64,000 nucleotides of DNA from Betaproteobacteria bacterium. GTDB taxonomy: Bacteria > Pseudomonadota > Gammaproteobacteria > Burkholderiales > Burkholderiaceae_A. The stretch covers positions 87,992-151,991 of the forward strand of contig VGHN01000002.1 of the NCBI GenBank assembly GCA_016868255.1. Direction: 5' to 3'. This document shows, one piece after another, positions 56,337 to 64,000 of the stretch. The stretch's first letter is position 1. Each line of letters begins with the position of its first letter. Position numbers and translations under genes: made by a program. The notes under the pieces are model-generated. The model was not told the origin of the DNA. It worked only from the letters and a program-made list of their open reading frames with translations, and made no database searches.

Positions 56337-58334
56337 ATGATGTCTGTCTATCTTATTGCTGCGCTGGCCCCACTCATTGGTTCTATCGCCGCTGGTTTTT
56401 TTGGCCGTCAATTGGGTCGGGAAAATAGCCACCGAGTTGCGATTGCTGGTGTTGCAGTCTCAATGCTTGCGTCCATCCTGACCTTGACCGATGTTCTCTC
56501 CGGTAATATCTTCAACGGCACCGTTTACACATGGGCGGTTGTGGGTGGCCTACGTATGGAGATTGGCTTTTTAATCGACAGCCTCACCGCGATCATGATG
56601 GTTGTGGTGACCTCGGTGTCGTTAATGGTGCACATCTACACCATTGGATACATGGAGGATGACGACGGTTATCAGCGTTTCTTTAGCTACATCTCGCTCT
56701 TCACCTTCAGCATGATGATGCTCGTGATGAGCAACAACTTCTTGCAGCTCTTCTTTGGATGGGAGGCCGTGGGGTTGGTCTCTTATCTGCTCATTGGATT
56801 TTGGTACAAGAAGCCCACTGCAATACACGCCAATATGAAGGCCTTCCTGGTCAATCGCGTTGGAGACTTCGGTTTTATTCTAGGCATTGGCCTGATCGTT
56901 GCGCAGACGGGTAGCTTGGCGTATGCCGATGCCTTTGGCGCAGCGGCGACAATGAGTGGTCAGACCATTGAACTCATTCCCGGTGAGGTTTGGCCTCTGC
57001 TTGCTGTGGCGTGTATCTGTCTCTTTATTGGGGCCATGGGCAAGTCTGCGCAGGTTCCGCTGCATGTCTGGCTGCCCGACTCAATGGAGGGTCCCACCCC
57101 CATCTCTGCGCTGATTCACGCCGCCACCATGGTCACCGCTGGTATTTTCATGGTTTCTCGCATGTCCCCGCTCTTTGAGCTCTCTGATGCTGCGCTCTCC
57201 TTTGTAATGGCCATCGGAGCCATTACTGCACTGTTCATGGGCTTTCTTGGCGTGGTTCAGAATGACATCAAACGGGTGGTGGCCTACTCAACGTTGTCTC
57301 AGCTTGGCTACATGACAGTCGCCCTGGGTGCCTCGGCCTATTCCATCGCGATCTTTCACCTTGTTACGCATGCCTTCTTCAAGGCCTTGCTCTTTCTGGC
57401 TGCTGGTTCGGTCATTATTGGTATGCACCATGAGCAAGATATGCGGCGAATGGGTGGACTCTGGCGCAAGATGCCCATCACCTATGCCGTGTCTCTCATT
57501 GGTTCGTTGGCCCTTATTGGTACACCGCTTTTCTCAGGCTTCTACTCGAAGGACATGATCATCGAAGCGGTTCATGCCTCGAATCTAGCGCTGGCCGAAA
57601 CGGCATATTGGATGCTTCTCTTGGGGGTTTTTGTGACCGCGTTCTATAGCTTCCGAATGTTTTTCATGGTTTTTCATGGCACCGCCCGTTGGGGTTCGCA
57701 TGACCAATCCCACAGCCACGGGGGCGATGCGCACCACACGCCACATGAGTCACCTTGGGTGGTCACGGGCCCGCTGATTGCGCTTGCAGTTCCGTCCGTT
57801 TTGTTGGGGCTCTTTCTTATTGAGCCGCTCCTTTTCGGTTCGTTCTTCAAGGGTGTCATTTTTGTCGATGCATCTGCCCATCCCGCCATGGCAACACTCT
57901 CACAGTCATTCCACGGCGCGTTGGCCTTGGCTGTTCATGCCCTCTATACGCCTGCGTTCTGGTTGGCATTGTCAGGGGTGGTTGTTGCTGCGGTCTTTTA
58001 CCTTTGGGTGCCTAGCATTCCAGCCAGTCTGGCCAAAGCCTTCTCGCCCCTGCACAAACTCCTAGAGGAAAAGTACTTTTTCGATGCTTTCAATCAACGG
58101 GTTTTTGCCGGAGGCTCACGTTTGTTGGGTGCGGGACTCTGGCGCCGTGCCGACCAGGGGCTTATTGATGGATTTCTTGTCAATGGATCGGCCCGACTCG
58201 TTGGTGTGCTCGCCTCGGTGTTGCGACTGGGCCAGACTGGTTTCCTCTACCACTATGCCATCACCATGATTCTCGGCGTAGCGCTTCTTCTCTGGTGGTT
58301 TGCTCCGCTGGCTTCAACCGGGCTGACCAAATGA
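56337..58334 (+). CDS. nuoL: NADH-quinone oxidoreductase subunit L
   Basis: FGWEAVGLVSYLLIGFWY, VPLHVWLPDSMEGPTPISALIHAATMVTAGIFMV. Confidence 0.97.
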   Translation: MMSVYLIAALAPLIGSIAAGFFGRQLGRENSHRVAIAGVAVSMLASILTLTDVLSGNIFNGTVYTWAVVGGLRMEIGFLIDSLTAIMMVVVTSVSLMVHIYTIGYMEDDDGYQRFFSYISLFTFSMMMLVMSNNFLQLFFGWEAVGLVSYLLIGFWYKKPTAIHANMKAFLVNRVGDFGFILGIGLIVAQTGSLAYADAFGAAATMSGQTIELIPGEVWPLLAVACICLFIGAMGKSAQVPLHVWLPDSMEGPTPISALIHAATMVTAGIFMVSRMSPLFELSDAALSFVMAIGAITALFMGFLGVVQNDIKRVVAYSTLSQLGYMTVALGASAYSIAIFHLVTHAFFKALLFLAAGSVIIGMHHEQDMRRMGGLWRKMPITYAVSLIGSLALIGTPLFSGFYSKDMIIEAVHASNLALAETAYWMLLLGVFVTAFYSFRMFFMVFHGTARWGSHDQSHSHGGDAHHTPHESPWVVTGPLIALAVPSVLLGLFLIEPLLFGSFFKGVIFVDASAHPAMATLSQSFHGALALAVHALYTPAFWLALSGVVVAAVFYLWVPSIPASLAKAFSPLHKLLEEKYFFDAFNQRVFAGGSRLLGAGLWRRADQGLIDGFLVNGSARLVGVLASVLRLGQTGFLYHYAITMILGVALLLWWFAPLASTGLTK

Positions 58335-59878
58335 CAGGCACATCGGTTCTCACCATACCCGCTGGCATGCCTTGGCTATCCCTTTCCATTTGGTTGCCCA
58401 TCCTTTCTGGGTTGGCCATCCTCTCCTTAGCAAGGCTTGAGGGCTCGGCAATTGGCACTCTGCGTATTCGCTATGCCGCCTTGGGTGCATCGGTTGTTGG
58501 TTTTCTTGTCACGATGCCCCTTGTATTTGGTTTTGACTCGAGCTTTGTCGGCTTTCAGTTTGTTGAGAGAACCGCCTGGATTTCCCGATTCTCGATCGAT
58601 TATTTCCTTGGGGTGGATGGCATCTCTTTGTGGTTTATTCCCTTAACAGCACTGATCACAATTTTTGTTGTCGTTGCCGCTTGGGAGGTCATTGAGGACC
58701 GGGTTGCCCAGTACATGGGCGCCTTCTTGATTCTGTCGGGCCTAATGGTCGGTGTGTTTTCCGCTCTCGATGGGCTTTTGTTCTACGTGTTTTTCGAGGC
58801 AACGCTCATCCCGATGTATCTCATCATTGGTATCTGGGGTGGGCCACGTCGGGTCTACGCCGCATTTAAGTTTTTCCTCTACACCTTACTGGGTTCGCTT
58901 CTTACCCTGGTTGCCATTCTCTACCTGTATGTGCAGAGCGGCAGCTTTGAGATCCCAACCTGGCATCGACTTCCCATCGATTTGCCCACTCAGATTGCCT
59001 TGTTTACAGCCTTCCTTGTGGCGTTTGCCGTGAAGGTGCCAATGTGGCCGGTGCATACCTGGCTGCCAGATGCCCACGTGGAGGCGCCCACTGGGGGCTC
59101 GGTGGTTCTTGCTGCGATCATGCTCAAGCTCGGTGCCTATAGCTTTCTGCGCTTCTCCTTGCCCATTGCGCCAGATGCCTCGCAGGAACTCGCGTCTTTC
59201 ATGATTACCCTCTCGCTTGTTGCGGTGGTTTATATCGGCCTGGTCGCGCTGGTTCAGGAGGACATGAAGAAGCTTGTCGCTTATTCCTCTATCGCCCACA
59301 TGGGCTTCGTCACGCTTGGGTTTTTCATCTTCTCTCCGCTCGGCGTCGAGGGCGGAATCGTCCAGATGATCTCGCACGGTTTTGTATCAGGCGCGATGTT
59401 CCTCTGTATCGGAGTGCTCTACGACAGAATGCACTCGAGGCAGATTGCCGATTACGGTGGGGTGGTCAATACGATGCCCAAGTTTGCTGCGCTCTTTGTT
59501 TTTTTTGGTATGGCCAACGTAGGTCTACCCGCCACCAGTGGCTTTATTGGCGAGTTCATGGTCATTCTGGGTGCGGTTCAGTTTAATTTCTGGGTCGGAC
59601 TTCTCGCAGCCACCGCACTCATTCTGGGTGCTGCCTACACGCTTTGGATGGTGAAGCGCGTCATTTTCGGAGAGACTGCCAATGCCAACGTGGCCGCGCT
59701 CACCGATTTGAGCCGACGGGAGTTTGGCATGCTCATGGCCATGGCCGCCCTTGTGCTGTTCATGGGGGTTTGGCCAAAGCCTTTTACCGATCCAATGAGC
59801 CGCTCGGTCGATGCGCTCCTCAAGCACGTGTCGGTCTCTAAGTTAACCCAGCCGGTGATCAAGGCGGAGTCACGATGA
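58331..59878 (+). CDS. nuoM: NADH-quinone oxidoreductase subunit M
   Basis: VPMWPVHTWLPDAHVEAPTGGSVVLAAIMLKLGAYSFLRFSLP; ATGA overlap with nuoL. Confidence 0.97.
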   Translation: MTGTSVLTIPAGMPWLSLSIWLPILSGLAILSLARLEGSAIGTLRIRYAALGASVVGFLVTMPLVFGFDSSFVGFQFVERTAWISRFSIDYFLGVDGISLWFIPLTALITIFVVVAAWEVIEDRVAQYMGAFLILSGLMVGVFSALDGLLFYVFFEATLIPMYLIIGIWGGPRRVYAAFKFFLYTLLGSLLTLVAILYLYVQSGSFEIPTWHRLPIDLPTQIALFTAFLVAFAVKVPMWPVHTWLPDAHVEAPTGGSVVLAAIMLKLGAYSFLRFSLPIAPDASQELASFMITLSLVAVVYIGLVALVQEDMKKLVAYSSIAHMGFVTLGFFIFSPLGVEGGIVQMISHGFVSGAMFLCIGVLYDRMHSRQIADYGGVVNTMPKFAALFVFFGMANVGLPATSGFIGEFMVILGAVQFNFWVGLLAATALILGAAYTLWMVKRVIFGETANANVAALTDLSRREFGMLMAMAALVLFMGVWPKPFTDPMSRSVDALLKHVSVSKLTQPVIKAESR

Positions 59879-61359
59879 TGACAGTCTCACAACTGAATCT
59901 GCAGACCGTCGCGCCGGAGATCGCCCTATTGGTGCTGCTCTCAGTGGTGATGTTGGTCGATCTCTTCGGCCGAGAGCGCTCCCGGCCGGTGGCCCATCTC
60001 TTGAGTGTGGGCGGTCTCATTCTCATTGCTGCTTGGCAGCTATCAGAGGCCTTCCTCATCGTCCCCACCATTGGCATGAACGGACTGGTTGTTGCCGACC
60101 CCATGGGTGCCGCCCTCAAGGGAGGTGCCAGTTTAGCCACTGCCATCACTCTCATCTACGCGCGCGAGACGCTCGTCAACCAGCCCATGGGCTTTGGTGA
60201 GTTTCACTTATTCGCGCTTTTCGCCCTGCTGGGTGGATTCGTCATGATTTCCGCCAACCACCTATTAACCATCTATCTCGGCATTGAGTTGCTGTCGCTG
60301 TCGCTATACGCGGCCGTCGCCCTTCGTCGTGACAGCGGGGTGTCCACAGAAGCCGCGATGAAGTACTTTGTTCTCGGCGCGCTTGCCTCTGGCTTTTTGC
60401 TCTATGGCATGTCGATGCTATACGGTGCAACAGGCAGTCTTGAGATCGCCACCATTCAAGACAAGCTCGCGAGCGGTTCGGCCGACCGGCTTGTAATGGT
60501 CTTTGGCACGGTGTTTCTCGTTGCGGGGCTTGCCTTTAAGTTGGGAGTGGTTCCGTTTCACATGTGGGTGCCAGATGTCTATCAGGGTGCTCCCACGGCC
60601 ACGGTGCCTCTCATCGGTGCTGTTCCGAAATTTGCCGCCTTCGCTATCACTATTCGGCTACTGGTCTCTGGCCTGATTGGAGTGGCTGTGGATTGGCAGC
60701 AGATGCTTCTGGTGCTTTGTGTTCTCTCGCTTTTGGTTGGGAATGTCGTCGCATTGGTTCAAACGAATCTCAAGCGGGTCTTGGCCTACTCCACCATTGC
60801 CCACATGGGATTCATGCTGCTCGCAATTGCCTCGGGTGTCTTGGGAGACAAAATTGATGGCGCCGTGAATGCCTATGGTGCGTCTATGTTTTACGTAGTG
60901 ACCTACGCACTCACCACGCTGGCGAGTTTCGGCGTGATTATGCTGGCCTCATCGAAGGGGTATGAGTTCGACACTCTCGACGACTTCAAGGGCTTGGCCA
61001 AGCGACGCCCGGATTTGGCCTGGGTCATGCTCATTGTCGTTCTCTCCTTGGCTGGCATTCCGCCAACGGTTGGGTTTTACGCCAAATTCGCCGTGCTCGA
61101 GTCTGCAGTAGCGGCTGGCTATGTGGGACTCGCCATCTACGCCGTAATGATGTCGCTCATTGGCGCATTCTTCTATCTACGAATCGTGAAGGTCATGTTT
61201 TTTGACGATCCGTTGCCCATGTCGGACAAGCCATTTCATTGCCCCATTCAGCGCACGGTTCTGTCGGTGAATGGTACATCGCTCCTGGTGCTTGGCATCA
61301 TCCCCGGGCCCATGATGGCCTGGTGCCTCGACTTGATTCGCGCTTCCTTGGCTGCATGA
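59875..61359 (+). CDS. nuoN: NADH-quinone oxidoreductase subunit N
   Basis: GVVPFHMWVPDVYQGAPTATVPLIGAVPKFAAF. Confidence 0.97.
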   Translation: MMTVSQLNLQTVAPEIALLVLLSVVMLVDLFGRERSRPVAHLLSVGGLILIAAWQLSEAFLIVPTIGMNGLVVADPMGAALKGGASLATAITLIYARETLVNQPMGFGEFHLFALFALLGGFVMISANHLLTIYLGIELLSLSLYAAVALRRDSGVSTEAAMKYFVLGALASGFLLYGMSMLYGATGSLEIATIQDKLASGSADRLVMVFGTVFLVAGLAFKLGVVPFHMWVPDVYQGAPTATVPLIGAVPKFAAFAITIRLLVSGLIGVAVDWQQMLLVLCVLSLLVGNVVALVQTNLKRVLAYSTIAHMGFMLLAIASGVLGDKIDGAVNAYGASMFYVVTYALTTLASFGVIMLASSKGYEFDTLDDFKGLAKRRPDLAWVMLIVVLSLAGIPPTVGFYAKFAVLESAVAAGYVGLAIYAVMMSLIGAFFYLRIVKVMFFDDPLPMSDKPFHCPIQRTVLSVNGTSLLVLGIIPGPMMAWCLDLIRASLAA

Positions 61360-61664
61360 ATGTCACCGCGGCGGCAGTGGTATGGCTTGGCGTTGGACTG
61401 GCACTTGCAAATTGGTGCTTTCTAACAGAGCGCCGTTTTGGTCTGCTTGACCGGTCGATTAAGCCCTTCTGGTTCAGACTCATTGAGCTGCTCGTTAGTT
61501 ACCTGCTCCTGTTGGTCTTGGGTGTCTGGCTTGAGTCATCGATGGGAGCCATTCAGTCGCAGACCTGGAATTTCTACGCCATCACTTTTTTGTTGTTTCT
61601 CGTCATGGCGTATCCCGGTTACGTATGGCGGTATCTGCGTCGGCGCAACTCTGGAGCAAGTTGA
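61356..61664 (+). CDS. DUF2818 family small membrane protein
   Basis: MNVTAAAVVWLGVGLALANWCFLTERRF..., 3 TM-like segments, MAYPGYVWRYLRRR; directly after nuoN with ATGA overlap. Confidence 0.85.
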   Translation: MNVTAAAVVWLGVGLALANWCFLTERRFGLLDRSIKPFWFRLIELLVSYLLLLVLGVWLESSMGAIQSQTWNFYAITFLLFLVMAYPGYVWRYLRRRNSGAS

Positions 61665-62279
61665 GTGAGCGAAGACCGCAGGCCCAAGGGGCTTGCCTGT
61701 GACCCAGCGCCGCAACTTGCCGAGAGAAGGGTTGCGGGATCGCTCTCATTCGATGGTGTCCTGCTAAAAATTTATCGTGACGAGGCCGTGGCCGCCGACG
61801 GCCACTGCTGTGTTCGTGAGTACACCTTGCATCCGGGCGCTTCGGCCATCGTCCCCATTCTGCCCAATGGCAATCTGCTTCTCGAGCGCCAGTGGCGCTA
61901 TCCGCTCAATCGCTCGTTTATTGAGTTTCCAGCAGGGAAGCTCGACGCCGGAGAGGACCCCTTGGATTGCGCTTCTCGTGAATTGCAGGAAGAGACCGGG
62001 TACCTCGCCACTCGTTGGGCAAGGCTTGGGCCGATGCATCCAGTCATCTCTTATTCAACCGAGGTGATTCACCTCTTTCTCGCCACGGGACTGCAGCCCT
62101 CTCAGTCTTCCAGGGAGGCGGGTGAGTGCCTCGAAGTGATAGAACTGAAGCCACATGATTTTCTTGCCATGGTCGAAGCGGGGGAGGTGAGCGATGCCAA
62201 GACCTTGACGGCCGCCTTTTGGATTCAAAGGATACTGAGCCGTCAATTTCAACCCCGATGGATTGAGCGCCGAGTCTAA
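61665..62279 (+). CDS. NUDIX hydrolase, ADP-ribose pyrophosphatase-like
   Basis: Nudix box GKLDAGEDPLDCASRELQEETGY; GTG start. Confidence 0.92.
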   Translation: MSEDRRPKGLACDPAPQLAERRVAGSLSFDGVLLKIYRDEAVAADGHCCVREYTLHPGASAIVPILPNGNLLLERQWRYPLNRSFIEFPAGKLDAGEDPLDCASRELQEETGYLATRWARLGPMHPVISYSTEVIHLFLATGLQPSQSSREAGECLEVIELKPHDFLAMVEAGEVSDAKTLTAAFWIQRILSRQFQPRWIERRV

Positions 62280-62280
62280 G

Positions 62281-62811
62281 ATGATTAAACAGGCTGCGCT
62301 CTTGAGACTTGGTTGGATGTGGGTCACTGCGGTTGTGGCGCTGTGGGTCGCCGACGGGCTCTTTGACTCAATCTGGTTTGATGGTCCCTCAAGTTTGGCA
62401 ATTGGCGCGCTATTGCTGACATTGGTCAACCTCACACTCAAGCCGATGCTAATGCTTCTGAGCCTGCCCTTTATTGTGATGAGCTTGGGCCTGGCCATTC
62501 CGCTGGTCAATGGACTTGTATTGCTTGTGGTTGCCGAGATGGTGACGGGCTTTCATGTGTCGGGCTACTGGATGGCGGTATTGGCCGCATTGTTCGTTTC
62601 TTTCATGACCTTCCTCATGGCAGTGGCTTCGGGGCAGAGTCTTGTGCGAGTGCGACAAGCTTCCAATGGCGGCCCGAGTGAGCCCTCAAAGCCATCCCAC
62701 AACCCCCAGCAAGGGTCCGAGTCATCCAAGCCTGGGCGGGGCTGGTCATCCTCAAACCAGGCCGACGATGTTATCGATGTCGAAGTCAAAGAAAAGGACG
62801 ATCGTCAGTGA
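62281..62811 (+). CDS. Phage-holin family 4 superfamily (YvlD-like) membrane protein
   Basis: ALLLTLVNLTLKPMLMLLSLPFIVMSLGLAIPLVNGLVLLVVAEMVTGFHVSGY; hydrophilic C-terminal tail. Confidence 0.83.
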   Translation: MIKQAALLRLGWMWVTAVVALWVADGLFDSIWFDGPSSLAIGALLLTLVNLTLKPMLMLLSLPFIVMSLGLAIPLVNGLVLLVVAEMVTGFHVSGYWMAVLAALFVSFMTFLMAVASGQSLVRVRQASNGGPSEPSKPSHNPQQGSESSKPGRGWSSSNQADDVIDVEVKEKDDRQ

Positions 62812-63932
62812 AGGCCTCCCATCCCGCTGCCCTGGGCGAGGCCCTGCAGGATCTCGACACCCCGTGTCTGGTTCTGGATCGAGAGGCCTTTGTGCGCAAT
62901 CACGACCGGTTGATGCACTCCATGAAGGGCCTTGGGGTTGCAGTGCGCCCGCACGCAAAGAGTCATAAGTGTCCGGAGATCGCCCGTCACCAGATTCGCA
63001 ATGGGGCCGTTGGAATTTGCTGCCAGAAGGTGAGCGAGGCGGAGGCATTTGCAGACGAAGGCATTGAGAACATTCTCGTTGCCAACGAGTTTTTTGGTCA
63101 GAAGAAGGTTCATCGATACCTCGCGCTGGCGAGCCGCCTCTCGGCGATAGCCTGTTGCGTCGACCACCCCGATCAAGTCGCTGCCCTATCGATGGCGGGG
63201 GAGCAGTCCAGGATTCGCCTGAGGCTCCTGGTGGAGATTGATGTGGGCCAGGGCCGCTGCGGCGTGCAAGATCTCAGCGATGCCGTCGCGCTTGCCTCAA
63301 AGATTGCCCAGAGTCCTTGGCTTGAGCTGGCTGGTATTCAGGGCTATCACGGCTCGGCTCAGCATTTTCGCTCCTACTCAGAGCGCCTGACAGCGATTTC
63401 CAGCGCGGCCGATCGCATTCGGACACTCCATGGGGAGTTGGGCAGGCTGGGCATCGATGCGTCCTGGCGTACGGGCGGCGGCACAGGGAGCTATGCCATC
63501 GAGGCCAAGAGCGGTGCCTATACGGAAGTCCAGCCCGGGTCTTATGTGTTCATGGATGCAGACTACCAACGCAACCAGCCCGCTCCAGACGCCCAGCAGC
63601 CGGTGTTTGAGCATGCCCTGTATGTCGCTGCCACCGTAATGAGTCGTCCATCGATAGACCGGGCGGTGCTCGATGCAGGGCTTAAATCATTCAGTGTGGA
63701 CTCGGGTCTGCCTGTGCTCGATGGTCCGGCGGGCTGCACCTATGTGAAGGCCTCGGATGAGCATGGAGTGGTCTCCACTAAGCATAGTTCGAGCCTTCAA
63801 CTCGGCGATGTTCTTCGTGTGATTCCCGGGCACTGCGACCCAACTGTTAATCTCTACGATCATATTGTGGTGATGTCAGAGGGCAGGGTGGTCGATGTGT
63901 GGCCCATATCGGCCCGTGGTCGGTCTTGCTAG
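62808..63932 (+). CDS. DSD1/D-threonine aldolase-like family PLP-dependent enzyme (alanine racemase N-terminal fold)
   Basis: LDTPCLVLDREAFVRNHDRL, VRPHAKSHKCPEIARHQI, C-terminal VIPGHCDPTVNLYDHIVV; GTG start. Confidence 0.88.
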   Translation: MKASHPAALGEALQDLDTPCLVLDREAFVRNHDRLMHSMKGLGVAVRPHAKSHKCPEIARHQIRNGAVGICCQKVSEAEAFADEGIENILVANEFFGQKKVHRYLALASRLSAIACCVDHPDQVAALSMAGEQSRIRLRLLVEIDVGQGRCGVQDLSDAVALASKIAQSPWLELAGIQGYHGSAQHFRSYSERLTAISSAADRIRTLHGELGRLGIDASWRTGGGTGSYAIEAKSGAYTEVQPGSYVFMDADYQRNQPAPDAQQPVFEHALYVAATVMSRPSIDRAVLDAGLKSFSVDSGLPVLDGPAGCTYVKASDEHGVVSTKHSSSLQLGDVLRVIPGHCDPTVNLYDHIVVMSEGRVVDVWPISARGRSC

Positions 63933-63944
63933 AATTCGTCTGAA

Positions 63945-64000
63945 GGAAGCGTGGCAGAGCGGTTGAATGCACCGGTCTTGAAAACCGGCGAGGGGGCAAC
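63945..64000 (+). tRNA. tRNA-Ser(TGA), 3' end truncated by window edge
   Basis: GGAAGCGTGGCAGAGCGGTTGAATGCACCGGTCTTGAAAACCGGCG; anticodon loop CTTGAAA. Confidence 0.9.

Noticed and set aside
62281-62811. Possible prophage signal (phage holin family protein)
   Set aside because: The YvlD-like holin_4 superfamily is widespread in chromosomes; no other phage genes are nearby.

Overview
This 64 kb window is a gene-dense, chromosomal housekeeping segment. Its gene order (infB-rbfA-truB-typA; spoT-rpoZ-gmk; glnA-ntrB-ntrC; hom-thrC-moeA-moaD-moaE-clpB; ilvBHC-psd-pssA-leuA; rpsO-pnp-tpiA-secG-tRNA-Leu-nuoA..N-DUF2818-nudix) is typical of a betaproteobacterium, probably Burkholderiales-like. I annotated about 55 protein genes, three complete tRNAs (Ala-GGC, Glu-TTC, Leu-GAG) and one truncated tRNA-Ser(TGA). 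I saw no CRISPR array, prophage, IS element, rRNA operon or accessory island. The most interesting signals are regulatory or intergenic: (1) a Leu-rich leader ORF ([23 protein letters not shown]) before leuA, with a TATAAT box overlapping the pssA stop, so the leader may be leaderless; (2) a sigma54 promoter plus two phased NtrC-like palindromes upstream of glnA; (3) a sigma32-like promoter overlapping the moaE stop, with a nested hairpin or dyad upstream of clpB; (4) a perfect 13-bp dyad in the spacer of the putative ilvB promoter; (5) a candidate S15 autoregulatory hairpin upstream of rpsO; (6) an apparent SafE/UreH-like gene relic between ntrC and xth; (7) a possible non-canonical rbfA start. 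No search, folding or alignment was run. All family calls come from recognised motifs.
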